64,000 nucleotides of DNA, taken from contig JAJEKV010000038.1 of assembly GCA_021234155.1 (NCBI GenBank), forward strand, positions 4,708,847-4,772,846, written 5' to 3'. The position numbers and the translations under genes were made by a program. The notes beneath the pieces were generated by a model that saw only the letters and a list, made by a program, of their open reading frames with translations, was not told the DNA's origin and ran no database searches. Below are positions 44,020 through 56,783 of the stretch, in pieces. The number at the start of each line of letters is the position of its first letter. The stretch's first letter is position 1. This DNA is from Isoetes taiwanensis (taxonomy: Eukaryota > Streptophyta > Lycopodiopsida > Isoetales > Isoetaceae).

Positions 44020-47000
44020 TGCATAGAACCATTGATTTCTGAATAAAAAACGGGGGATCGATGAAATGGGTCATTACTTTTTGGATTCCTTCTTAAATCT
44101 GGGATTTCATTTCAGTTGAAGAATCGAATCCACAGCACTGCTGAAAGATTTTTTTACAAGACTCTTCCGACAGGTTAGAGCAGATTATTACTCGTGTGGA
44201 TTATTTGTATTTTTTAGCAGGATCTAGGGTTATAGGTACATTTGGGCAACTAGGTTAGATTATTTTTTGAGGGAAGAGTGCATTTATTATAAGCATGGCA
44301 GTGCTGGAGACAGAGATTTCTTCTTGTTGGGTCCAAAAATGCTGGCATTTTTTAACACACTACAGCTTTTTGCCAGTTCGTTATGTTTGTTTAGCCTTGG
44401 TTTTTTTTGTCATTCTTGTACAAGCCATGTTTTCCTCTTTTTCTTGCATAATTTATTCCCTGACTAGTGGATGTTATGATTCCATCATTTATTTCTAGCT
44501 AATTTTATATGACCTGTAGGATCCATTCTTTATTTGTTTTTCATTGCATGTTATGCTACTGAATGGTATGATTTTATTCATTGATATTTTCTCCTCTACT
44601 ACGTGTTGATTTCTTTATTCTTAATTATGGTGACATAAGGCAAAGCTAAGCATATGAATAATGCCAAATTTTCAAATTGGAGAAATCGCTTGTTAGACCA
44701 AGTGTAACAAGTATATCTCACAAAGACTAAATAATTTGTTGCTTATTCTATTTTGATGTTCCAATAATTGTTGCGACGCATGTAACATTGTTATAACTAG
44801 ATAGAAATTGATCAAGGTGGAGGCTCGTAAGTTTTTATTAAATTGATCAAAGTGGAGGCTTGTAAGTGTTGTCTTGATCTGAGCAGCATAGGACACAACT
44901 ATATGGTATGCTGCCTTAGACCACCCTTCATCTTGTTAAGTAGCAATTACAGCTACATTCTACTTCAATTGTATCCTACCACATAGATGGCTTAGATGGC
45001 TTTGAAATCTATAGATGAGCTAAAACTTTAACATATGCTCTATGGCATTTGAAAGTCCTACGTGATGTGGGCGATCTCTATTTTGTTTTACAAGTTATTG
45101 TTTGAAGCTTTGACTTTGAAGGATAGGTTTATGTATAGATTGAAGCATAAGCATTTTGAACACATCAGATTTTGTGACGAGCCTGCAGAGTTGACCCTCT
45201 TGGCAACTCGGGATCTTGTCTAAACTTGCGCTAATTCTAGGTGATATTGGTGAAGAATTGAATATTCCTTTGGAGTTGGAAAGATCCATTCTCATATGTC
45301 CATCATATACAACATAAATCAAAAGGACATATTATTCACAATACATATGCAACACAATGTGGCAACTCAGCCCAGAATCTTCTAGCTTTAAAACTCAACC
45401 ATGATCCCTGGCTACATTGCCTCCATCAACTTGACCACGGCCTTGTGGATTCACTGAACATGCACTCAATGGGGTTAGTCCTCGTGGCCAAGTGGGGATC
45501 CTTTGCTGTCGTTGCATGGATGGAAACACTCTGGAATCTTGGATAACAAGAACATAAGCAAATCGATGACACAAGAACCTAAGGTACAAAGCTAGATAAT
45601 GACAACAAAGAAAATGCAATACATGAGCATCCAAAAGCAGAGAACATAGCCAAGTACCAAACCATCATAGCGCACAACTTCGAGACAATGGGAAGTTCAG
45701 CCAACCTACATGCAGGCCCTCATAGTAGAAAAATGCCCAACCAGCTTATATTCCAAGCCTTGTAGGGGGAGTGGTGGGGTGAATCTCGTATGTGCATACC
45801 CTCTCAGCCCACTTCTGGCACTAGAGGACCTCGTACCATGGAGTCCAAGTGTTGACGTAGCATCCTTGCCAAGAGAACTACACCCAGTATCATAGAACAC
45901 AAGAACATAAAACACAGATTACACAAATATGCTGGAGCAACCTAAGCTATCGAACCTGGAAAAGCGACCCTGAGGGATCCAAAATATATCAAAATGTCAA
46001 GACAACAGTGGTGCAATACAAAGACCATGACATATGATGTTCTTACATACTTATTACCCGAGGCGCCTAGAGGAGTTCCATTGACAACAATGGCCATGAT
46101 CACTCTATACCAATGTCGAGTAGTAATCGATGATGTCTCTCCGATATAGGTCTACATTATGTGCCTCATGAAACTCAAATCACAATATTTATAGCTCATC
46201 AACTCAACCACAATATTTATAACAATGCACCATCGCTAAGGTTTTGGAAATCTATATTAAAATACCATTTATCATAGCTAATGAATTTATTAGCACAGGT
46301 AGTGTGAAGTCCCCGAATCACATGGTTCCAGCTTAAAGTTCCAGATGGTCTCAAATCTGTAATTGTTTACAATACTTATCAACTGACCATAAACCCAAGC
46401 TCTATTTTTTGGTGTCAAAAGTACAATCAACTCATGGGTCACGGAAAGTCCACTTGTTTTTTGAGCTTTGTTAGAGTCTGTTTTACTGTATGGTTTCGAA
46501 TTATGGGAGCATGCCATTAGTGCTAGTGGTTGGGAGAGCTTGGAATGGATGCGAAAGTCCTCTCTCACATACAGCCCCTAGGAGTCAAAACTACGGTGCC
46601 CTATGTCATTTTTTCACAAGAGACTGGTTTTTGGCCTCTTCAACATTCTGCCAAAGCGCCATCTCCATTATATCAACAAGATGCATCATACGAATGATGA
46701 CAGGTACTCCCATTTGCATTTTCCATAGCTTAATCTCCCTAGCATTTGAAATGATATTAGAAAGAGCATTGTAATACATTGCCCACTGCTCTGTGCAACC
46801 GGAACACTGCATGGTGCTTGCTACTTCTGATCCTGAGCTTTTACAATAATATCTCAATGGTCACATTTCTCAGAAGATATGGGATGTAATTACCTTGGCC
46901 CAAGTTAAAACTGATCATTATCATGCACATATACATCCCACTTTGGCACCACGGCCACAAGCTTATTTGTGCTTCCTTGTCCAGAAAAAAGCTTGTAGCT

Positions 47001-49187
47001 ATTGCACCAATTCGCCGCCCATTGTAAGTAGATAAGGAGGCATAAACTTAGGGAAGCATGTATAGAAAAGTGGGTAGTGTATTCAAGTGATAATAGAACT
47101 AGCTTGGAATGTTGGCATGTCATCCCATGGTTTGGCTAGTCACTAACTTATGGAGGCTTGTCAAGGTTAATCCATTTAAAATGGAATCTTCGATCACACG
47201 GCTATTTTGCATGAAATTGAAGACCCAAATATTAGCCGAGGAAAACTTAAATGCGGTTGTTTCATGAGTGTTGAGTGGCTATGGTATGACTGAGAAATGT
47301 TTGGGGACAATCATAGGATTACTATCAAACTATGCAGGATCATTAATATGGGTACAAATTTAAAATTAGTAAGCCCAAAAAGCAAATGATGTGTTTCCCT
47401 TCTATCCCAACTAATTTTGAACTTATCCACGGGCTTCTTCATAAAACCAAGTCTGTAGGACCAAAGAAATGATTAAAAACTATGTAGTACATTTCTTTGA
47501 CACTCTAAGTTGAGAATTAACGTGGGAACAAATTTATAAAATGCAAAATTCCAAAGAGAAAATGCTTTGTTTCCAATTCATGGGTCTTTTTACAAGACCG
47601 GAGTTTCCTTATAGGACCACAAAAAACACATTGAATTCTAGATGAAGCATTGAGGTAGTTTTTCTAAGCCTATATAATTAAATGTCAAAGGGACTCTCAA
47701 AATTGCAAACTTGGGATGTGTTAAGAGATTAAGTGCTAATTGCAATGTTTGGCCACTATGGATATCACTTCTTAAACATTTACAATGTCAACCACTATTT
47801 TATTTCATTACCAAAACCTTTTTAATGGTCTATGAACGATGCTTTCAGATATTATCCCATATGAACAATAATATTTTCAATACCGAAATGTCCAACTTCA
47901 AGCATCTTTTGCAGCCAATTCATGCCGAAATCAGTCTTCAGCTCTGTACCGCCAATTGCCCAGGCTTCATCGCTTCTGTAGAGCCAACTTTCCATTCGAC
48001 ATGATCTGTTAATCATTCTTTCTATTTTGTGTTGGGCGCCTGGCCCGTTCATTTCTAAGTCTTTAAATATAATATATACAGCTATAATTATAGACCATTA
48101 AACTTATCTGCTCTGATACTTATCTGCATGTTGGTATGCAGAATAACCTGTGTTTCTTGCATGCCGATCAGCTCAGCGGCATATTTAAAATGCCTTGTCT
48201 AAAACCCATCACAAACGGAATAGATGAAGACAAGATGTGCTGCACTTAATTTGTAACGACATGGATATTACTTACTGGGATTTGTGTTTTTTAGTGAATT
48301 TATTGAACAGGTCTGAAAAGCATAACTTTTTAACAAAACATATTGCAAGTAGATAATATGAACATGGACATGCCAACATACTTCTGTGATTCTAGGAAAC
48401 CAACTTCTTGAAGGAGAAGTATTCTAAATCCTTAAAATATTCCAAGTTTATAACATGTCTAACAATCGAACCTCTGTCATGGAAATCTCTGATATGCAAA
48501 CTGTTTTCATGCAAGCATGCAATGAACTCTTTATGGCACGCATCTTCATACAGTGCATAATGCTTCAAGCGTTATCACAGATTCAGTCCCTAGACATTGG
48601 TTGAACAATAAGTAGGTCTTGACTAAGACCAAATGCATCAGAGAAAAGATAATGGAAAAATACAGAGGCACAAACAGGATATTCAGAATTCAAACTGGCA
48701 ATGGTTCAGAATTTTCAACAAAAGGCAGGATTTTTCTGAGGCTTTCATCACATGTAATTTGAAAGATGAACTTTTAGCTCCTTCGGTCAAAATAAAACAA
48801 ATAGAACATAAACAAAAGTTACTATTGCATTGGTGATTTCTGTAAACTTGCATATGGCTTCACCCTGGCAGATATGCAAATAGAAAATGGCATGTTAAAA
48901 ATACTCTAATGTCAGCTGATGGCAACAAGCACATGATGAGCACTGCATGGAAAAGAATCAGCATCAGAGAAAACAGAAAAGATTTGATGACCGTATTTCA
49001 ATGACGAAATTAAGAACTTACTCATTCAAAAGTATATACGGTGCTTATTCCATTGCCTTCTTCTGTTGCATCCCCAGTTTATTCTTGAATTATCTTCGAA
49101 GTACTTTCAACAGTCTTATTAATCCCTCTTTGTTTGCAAGAATCAGACCAAAGTTGGAATGCCTTCTCATATAGAAAGTCATAAATA
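44020..49187. other. Long intergenic region, no supported gene
   Basis: Short ORFs on both strands look random; none shows a recognisable motif. The first 300 bp is presumably the syntaxin 3' UTR (AATAAA at about 44041). A small direct duplication, TTGATCAA-GTGGAGGCT-GTAAGT, occurs at 44810-44865. Confidence 0.5.
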
Positions 49188-51132
49188 TTATGGTAGCAAG
49201 AATATAATCTCATTGTTGCATCCACTGTTTCTAAGCTTGTTCTTCACAAAATTCATTGTGGAAAAGCACCTCTCATCTTGAACACTGCCTAGTACCATGC
49301 ATAAACATAACTCTGCAAGTTTAAAGTATTCTGAGATGGCCATACATAAGAGGGTATTTGATCCAAGCTTCTGCCATAACCGAGTAACTGCGCCAAAATC
49401 TAGGGGGTCCTCAAGTTCCCCAAATTGCTTGTACATAGTACTACCAAAGAGCGGAGCGTGTTCATTTAATTTATCATAATCTAAAAGTCCCTCAATCTGC
49501 CCATCACTGAAACTTTTTTTACAACAAAAGTGCTCTTCAATTACCTTACCTTTGGCTCTGAATAGTCATGAAATACCTTCCTCCGAGAGCACATGGTTCC
49601 AAGAATGTGGAAATACGATGCCTAATGCATCTAGTACTCCATCTGGTGGGAAACGAGTGCGTAACTCAGTTAAAGCATTTGTAACCTGCATATACAACTC
49701 GTCATATGCAAGAATACATTTTTGAAAATCATAAATCTGATATATTATAAACTTGAAACATAAATTCAGAAATTGAGATGCATAGAGATCAATAAATGCT
49801 ATTACCTTCGCCATGTCGTGCTTGACCTGTTCCACAATGTAGCCAAGGTCCTCCATCTTAAAATCAGACTTTATTGGACGATTACATCGCCCACATGGTT
49901 TCTTTATATACGATTCGATGTGTTTTTCTCTGACATGGGCACATAATACACCCATTTCATTGTATGATAGAAAGCTATAAGCTGATCCAATTTGAGCAAA
50001 TTTCTTCCATAAACTGAAATTTTTTTCATCACCTTTTTCAAAACAACTTTGCCCAGTAAATAAGTCATCAACATATAGATTCTCAATTTGATTTTGCATC
50101 TGCTTTCTTGCAATGTTGTACTCCGGTATGAATATGTTTCCATCTTGAGAAATAGAGATCAAGTAATGAAGTTTATGCAACAATGGTTCAATTGCAAACA
50201 ATGTAAATATTGTTTCTCCATCGGTTAAGAGGACATGAAGCTCGTTAGCACTTGCTGCAGTAGCTGCATCGTCACTAAATGTGAATTCATTAATGACAGT
50301 AATTAAGGAAGCATATTCTTCGCACAATCTTTTGACAGGAGCATATATAGGATTCCGTGGACGTTAAAAAAACTATTCTATTCTATTCTATTCTATTCTT
50401 TGTAGCTACATCTTTTAACAATTTGTTACCATTTGTTAGCCCTTCCGCAAACGAATTGAATGCTGCACATCTTTGTGGACTCTTGCAAAAAAACTTATAT
50501 GCTTTTTTTATCAGCACTTCCACTTTGTTTACATTGGGAAAATCTGAAATTACCTTGTACGCCAAGTTGGTACGATGGCTCATGCAATGTATAACCTGCA
50601 AGTAGGGAGCCAAGTTGGTTTGGATTCTAACTCCTAATCCAATCCTATTGCCCTGCATTACAAAGGCACCATCTGCTCCAAAACAGACCAACTTATTGGC
50701 GCAATCCCTTGGACTCATACCAACAACAGTTGAAAGATGTTGAACAATAACATTGAAAAGAGTTTGTGCATCGGAACTTGTGCTCAATTTGAAAATGCCA
50801 ACAAAATGTGATTTCCATTCATAGTCAACCACGTTATAGAGGTGCATGTTAGCCCAACTTGTGTTATCTACAGCTGTAACTTCATCCATAGATAATGACA
50901 AGAATAGAGATTTTTGAACGTTGGTATGAAGTTCACCAATTAAGGTCTCTTTCATAAAGCTTGCAAATTCCCATCCTGCTGGAATGGACCAATGGTACAC
51001 ATGACATGACGATAATTCAGCACATAAGAGAAGCTCTCTTATTTCTGGAAATTGTTTCATGGATCTTCCACTTTTGAGCAAGAAAAAGACAGCCTTCATT
51101 TGTATACTCTTGATTACATTTGCAAGCTGCAT
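49188..51132 (-). pseudogene. hAT transposase relic (ZNF862/DUF4371-like), 5' truncated
   Basis: The frame 51132-50383 reads SLSMDEVTAVDNTSWANMHL (first catalytic D), LVCFGADGAFVMQGNRIGLG (second D region), IHCMSHRTNLAYKVI and FCKSPQRCAAFNSFAEGL. A short insertion at about 50348-50400 interrupts it. It resumes at about 50345 (VKRLCEEYASLITVINEF) and runs to 49566. After a stop it continues EHFCCKKSFSDGQIEGLLDY to the hAT C-terminal dimerisation region, LWQKLGSNTLL then ISEYFKLAEL..MVLGSVQDERCFSTMNFVKN (49436-49188). The N-terminal zinc finger is missing because a LINE end lies at the 5' side. Confidence 0.85.
50349..50400 (+). mobile_element. Very short retroposon tail (CCGTGGACGTTAAAA + (CTATT)n) inside the hAT relic
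   Basis: Only about 50 bp was inserted: GGATT, the shared terminus at 50355-50369, and a (CTATT)n tail to about 50398. It splits the hAT coding sequence between LLKDVATK and VKRLCEEY. This is an extreme 5' truncation, as expected from target-primed reverse transcription starting at the tail. Confidence 0.75.
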
Positions 51133-51600
51133 GGGATTGGGTCAGAGCATTGTTTCGGATCAGGATGTGTAGCCAGAAGGTACTTCTTCATGTGTTTCCA
51201 GCTTCATGGTCCTCTCCTAAGAAGCAGGCTTTCCATCTGTGTAAGGCATGGTTGGTTTGGTTGATTTGGAAACGTCGTCATTTATGGATTTTTCAAGGGA
51301 TTCAGCAACCTTCAGCCTCTCTAGTTCCACGACTCAGACATAAGCTATTCCAGATTTTTCTTGTGTTTACTGGCCCAGAGGAGACAAAATTTTACATCTG
51401 GCGAGATATTTTGCACATTGTAAATGCGAATGGGGAGTTTGTACAGTGATTACTAGAGGTGATTGGAAGTTTTACGCACTAGTTTTTTAGTATGGAGTGC
51501 TGAGGTGTCTTTGTCCCTTCGGGGCACTCTTTTTCCTCACTACTCGTCTTGTATCATTGCCATTCTTTTAATATAAGTGTCTCAGTTCTTCAAAAAAAAA
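51125..51600 (+). mobile_element. LINE (L1-like) 3' end with poly(A)
   Basis: The plus strand reads WDWVRALFRIR...FPASWSSPKKQAFHLCKAWL then VWLIWKRRHLWIFQG (51128-51310), the end of the zinc-binding region of a plant L1-like reverse transcriptase. A 3' UTR with a foldback (GTGTCTTTGTCCCTTCGGGG) and a 10-base A run at about 51592-51601 follow. The same protein end occurs at 63443-63300 on the minus strand (QAFHLASG...IWKRRRLCVFQG), so both belong to one family. It abuts the 5' break of the hAT relic. Confidence 0.7.
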
Positions 51601-51601
51601 A

Positions 51602-52190
51602 GAACTTTGAACTTCATTTAGTGCGCATATTACAATATGCAGACTTTGAACTTCTTTAGTGTGCATATTATAATATGCATAGAGGTTGCGAGGCAAAGGT
51701 GCATATTACGTTTTAATGCTCTAAGTGGATCTTCGTTGTGCAGTAACGTATTTAGACCATACCCTAGGCATGGCATATGGAGGTTAGCTTTGACCCATCT
51801 TCTAAGGAAATATGTTGCCAAAGAATCAGATGCCTTTGGAATGGCTAGATTGGAGTTGCTTCGAGAAGGATGCTGCTATATTACAAGCCTTTTGTGAAAT
51901 GCAAGTTCATAAATTTTAATGTAATGCCGCACACTGAGAATACAATTTCTTGAGTTTAAAAATGAATGCTTAAATCACAAAGTAGATTTTTTTTCTTATA
52001 TCTTCTTTTTTATTTTGGGAAGGTGTTGGAAGTTGTGCCGAGAACGCCGCATGTAACGCCGCATGCGGCGTTCCCTTACCGCTTGCGGGTCCCCTTCCGG
52101 ATTATTTTTGAATTTCGTCTCTCTCCACTTGCTATTTGAATTTCGTACTTCGGACCGGATGAAGGTTCGGACCGGATGAATGTTCTGGCT
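51602..52190. other. Intergenic; contains direct duplication and GC-rich palindrome
   Basis: ACTTTGAACTTC-TTTAGTG-GCATATTA-AATATGCA is tandemly duplicated at about 51603-51683. A near-perfect palindrome GAACGCCGCAT...ATGCGGCGTTC lies at 52042-52073. CGGACCGGATGAA is repeated at 52151-52180. No gene. Confidence 0.5.
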
Positions 52191-54357
52191 ATGGCGTCGA
52201 CTGCATTCCGTCCTAATTTTAGCATCCAACATGTGTGCCACAGGGGTACGTTATTCTGGCATTCATTTACATAGGCAATATTATCAAGCTAAATTTTTTC
52301 CCATTCTTACAGGCAACAGTTACTTCTTCTGAAAAGAATGTGAAATCTTCGAAAGGTAAGGCAGCTTCGGACAAATGTGAGCTTCTTAATAAATCTTGAA
52401 TTGGTGCTCTTTTCTCCTCATTTCTGAAGCTCATGTACTCCTTTTCTCCCCAATACCTAGAAGTACAAGACATCCGGATCTATTCAAAGTCGAACTACAG
52501 GACATTCGAAATGCAGTGGGCACCAGAATTCAGGTGAAATAAGAGTAAATCTTTTACTCGCTCACCGTGTTTTTAAGCTTACCAATCTGCTGAAGATTTT
52601 CCATTGTTTGTAACTAGAGATAATAGGAAGAAAACCAGATTCATTGGATAGCCACATCACAAGGTTCGTTTCTTTGCATTTGCTTTACAATATTTTTTGT
52701 TCTACGTTTGACTTAAAAATTTCATGCAAGATTTCGGGATCTAAGGTAGAGCTGCCGCTGTCTATGGTTAATAGACCCATTACTTGGTATGTTACAATGT
52801 GGCTACATTTTGAAGGCTGCGGAAGTATTTTTCTAACATGTTTATCAGGTGATTCCATCAAGACATTTTCTACTCGGCTAGCAATCAATCAGGCTAGAGC
52901 AGCAAAGGTTCAAATGATACATTCTCAAAATTCTTAAGAAGACCACTACTTTGTACGTGGATTGTTCTTCGCTGTTGGGCAAGTACTTCCATTTTCTGGA
53001 ATTTTGGTTGTACTTAGATTTTGTACATGCTTTCTTCCTAGAAGTAGTATCACTGCTATTCTTTGATTTTACCTTCCAGTTGCTTAACCCATTCCTACAA
53101 ACGTTTCTGTTTCTCCTTCACTTCAGTAGCATCAGCTTCACAAAAAAGATAACACAGGCCGCCTTTTGTTTTCCGAATGCTTCTAATTCTTGCATCTTAT
53201 AGCAAACATCTCTCTTCTAAATTTGTTTGAAAATAGGAAGTTGTTAAACTGAGCTCAAATTTAAAGAAAATGAGGGATATGCTTGCAGAATCCATGCCTT
53301 CTCATTGATATACACAAATATGACATTTGTGCAGGGCTTAGGCATTCAAGATATGGCTGGCACAGTGGAGAAGTATGTGAATCGAATATCTAACAAGTAC
53401 CTATATTGGAAGAGAAATCTTGAAGCATATCATTTTTTTATTACAAATGGTCCAAGGGCCACCAACAAAAATTCAATCAGGATTTTCCACTCTACATCCT
53501 TGCCCTTGACGGTCGCCAGAGATTTCCCATGGAAAAGTAAGTCAAGATACAACAGTTATTTTTGCATGTTATTTAACTAAAGTCTCTTTTCTTTGCAAGC
53601 ACCTAATTTAGTAAACCATTATCATTCAGTTGTAGACCAGTTGGCTGAATTATCGAAGTCTCAGTCATATCAATGCATGCATTGTTATTGGAGTCTCCCT
53701 TATATCAATGAATGCATTCTTGGGCACGTTTCAATGTTTGAAATGATGCGGCCTAATTTATATTTGTAACTATTATTCATGCTTCCATCTGCATTTCTAC
53801 TTGCTCTAACCTTGAAGATCGAAGAACAACTTTTTAGTAGATTAGAATGATATGGCCTGCATGTGCTGAATCTCTTTGGATCTTTAGCATTGCTTGCTTT
53901 TCAAATGTCATATTGCATTGCAAAAGTCTTAAACAGCGAGAACTGGATGGTGTCAGCATCCCATCAAGTAATAAAAATCCCATCAAGTAATGATACAGGT
54001 CTGTATTCTCATTACTTTTGACTCCCAACTACTTTTTCTCTAACCAAAATGCCGGCTTGATACTCACTGCCACCCATAAGTGCAGATCAAGAATTAGCAG
54101 AGGTGTATAGTAGCTAACGTTTTTTGTGCAGTTGATTAAGAGATGCAAGCAAGCAATACATTTTCGTTATATAAAAAGCAGGACAATGGTAGAACAACAG
54201 GGCTTTGTGTTTGTAACAGTTAAGTGTAACTCCTAGACAAAGCAAGTACTTTGCAAGGTGAGGTATCAGATTTATGTGACATTGGCCTGGATATGCCAGG
54301 TGCGGGACTCTCAAGCTCGATCACACATTCCAAAAGAGAGTGCGGCAACCCTGTCAG
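52191..54357 (+). other. Possible multi-exon host gene or relic, product unidentified
   Basis: Exon-like blocks with plausible splice ends: MASTAFRPNFSIQHVCHR (ATG 52191, plastid-transit-like) before GGGTACGT; TSSEKNVKSSK ending at AAAGGTAAGG (about 52319-52360); a 77-bp block ending CAG|GTGAAA (52460-52532); GSKVELPLSMVNRPITW (about 52738-52788); GDSIKTFSTRLAINQARAAK (about 52850-52908); KLSSNLKKMRDMLAES (about 53241-53292); GLGIQDMAGTVEKYVNRISN (about 53334-53396); SDLCDIGLDMPGAGLSSS (about 54268-54322). I could not chain them in one phase. I do not recognise the protein. Confidence 0.22.
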
Positions 54358-56125
54358 GTATTATCTTAAATCAAAACAAAAACTAAAACATCATTGGTTG
54401 ATTCTGTTGGGTTTTGTACTCAGAGTTGCTTTGTCCACAAACCTACCGGATCTGTTTGCGCAAACTCATTTGATATACACATTATTACAACTCCATGCTT
54501 CCATGGGATTTTTGTCTTTATTTCTTAAAGAAGGCAGGAAAGTTTGGCATTCAGGGATCTGAACTTAGATTCTTACATTAATTTTTGTGATTCAGAGACT
54601 AGACTATGCTTTCAGCGAGATCCACTTAATCCAGTAGATATTATACTGTTTTGTACACTATTATAAGTTTAAACTGTGCATTCGCAGGGGTTAGGGTCAA
54701 CTTGTTGTTTTGCAAATTTGGAGGCTGATTCAGTTTTTAGAAGTAAAGATTTGCTCTCAATGCTTTAAAGGTAAAAGGTCACTTGCTCTTTCATTTTGAT
54801 CCTTCTGATTGGTTCTGAGATCTGCATTGGCATATTTGCTTATACATTCTTTATCATGGAAAACCATGGAGAGTGTTGCTAGCCTTGCTGACAGAAAAAC
54901 CGTGGAGAGTGTTTGAGTGTTATTGCTGCTGACTCCATAATTAAGGCATTGAATATGGCTGAAGAAAAAATTCTTGAGACAAAGTGGTGAACGTTGTTTT
55001 ACCTTTGCAGGAGTTGTGATTGTCACTAGACCAAGGGGCTTTATTTGTTGATAAAGAGAGGCCATTGGGTCCAGACCTGTTGGATTTAATCCTTTTTATG
55101 TAAGAGCATGACAGCCTTATTGTGAAGTCATGAATTGTTTGTCGTAGGAGATAAGTGATATTTGGTATCCAGCTAATAGCCAGTTTCATTCGATTGTTCC
55201 TATGTAAGATCATGACAACTCTTTTGTATTCCCTTTGATTTTAGGGATGTTGTATTACAGGAGATTGTGTAATTTATAATCTGCTAAAAACCAAGCATTG
55301 GCATCTAGCGTGCATAAGCTCCGTTAAGGATAAACTGCCCTGCAAGAATGAAGTGCCCCGTAACAGGAAGCATATAATCTGTATATCTAAGGGGTTGTAA
55401 TATACATCAAGCAAAATTGGATCTTCGAAAAAAAAATGGCAATCTCCATGGACGTTAAAATTGTCTATTTAAGATTGCATATTCAATACAACTTCCTTCG
55501 CAATAACCATAAGGACTACTTTCACCAAACATGTTACAATTGTCGTGTCCCCCATATTCTAAACATAAGTTGGCTACGTGCAAATCATTTGCTTTTGCCA
55601 TTTCAATAATCCCAGCCTTTCATATTGTCATCCTAGATTCTTTCAGAGGAACAATTTAAATAATTTCAACCTGAAATATTGTCATTATATATTCCTTTAA
55701 GGCACCAGTTAGTTAGTCTTTCTAGATGCGCCATTATTTCAAACATGACTCTAAATATATAAATCTTTCTCCTCTTATTCCCCACCTATTGAGCACCCAT
55801 TTTTAAGTATGTGAGATGGGGTGTTCACCATTGCACATAGTAGGGAGGTTGTTATAAGCTAGGTTGAGGTGGATGCAATTGAACGGATTATCCATTTCAA
55901 GATTAATCATGCAAACTAAACTTCACATCTTCACACTTTGATCCATCTATAGACATGGAAAATCTATAACATTTTGTTCCTTACAAACTCCATTACAGCC
56001 ACCATACCACACGTCCACGGCTAATGCCCGGCATCGCCGGGCACACGTTCCTAGTGCATATTTATTTCTGTTTTGCATTAGACCAGAAAGACAACCTTCT
56101 CTTCTTGTTCCTACACGCCGCATGC
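54358..56125. other. Intergenic; includes a retroposon tail at 55446-55475
   Basis: No gene is supported. CCATGGACGTTAAAA at 55446-55460 is a slightly changed copy of the shared SINE/LINE terminus, followed by TTGTCTATTT instead of a clean microsatellite and preceded by an A run. CGGCATCGCCGGGCA (56029-56043) is a small foldback. Confidence 0.45.
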
Positions 56126-56692
56126 TCTTTTGTATCACATGAAGGGGCAGATTAAAGCCTTCAATGTAAAGCTTGAACTTAATTTTGAAATTTTGAAATT
56201 TTTGATTGGGAGCTTCCGATTGGAATTTACAGATTTCGAATGCCCAAAAATTATTAAGAATTTTTCCTATTAAGAACAAAAGTTTCTAGACACTGGTCCA
56301 AACCCAACCCTAACAAAATCATACCCCAAGCTTTCTCCAGCCAAACGAACCAAAAGATAGATAGATAGATAGCGAAGATTTCCACTATGGTAAAAGCATG
56401 GACATGGGAAGTTTTTTGGGCAAAATTTTCCTGTTGGAAAATGCTTCAATTTCTTTCAAAGTGTTTAGGGTTTCTTAGCCGCAACCTGGGACTCTGGTTC
56501 CTTCCAGCTTCGCAGAAGTGGAATTTTTTAAAGCAGGGCTGTCCTGCGTTTTCCTCGCTGGCTTGAGAAAAAACCTAACTGGCATTGATCTGCCGTCCCT
56601 AGGTATGGCATTACTCTCAGACGCGTCCATGGAATTTTCTCGACAGTATCTCTCCCGTTCATCATTTTGCTGCTATCTTCTTCGTCAAAGCT

Positions 56693-56703
56693 TTATATAT
56701 ATG
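56693..56703 (+). promoter_or_regulatory. TATA box of the XTH pseudogene copy
   Basis: TTATATATATG lies about 82-91 bp before the ATG at 56784, in the same context (CAAAGCTTTATATATATGG) as in the left copy. Confidence 0.55.
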
Positions 56704-56783
56704 GATGGGAGCTGTACTTCTTCATTCAATCCATTCTTGCCTTTCAAGGTTTTCAGCATTTCTACTGCCTACATTCTGTGCTT

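Noticed and set aside
44267-44498. Overlapping hydrophobic small ORFs after the syntaxin gene
   Set aside because: T-rich 3' flank sequence gives hydrophobic frames by chance; no start context or homology recognised.
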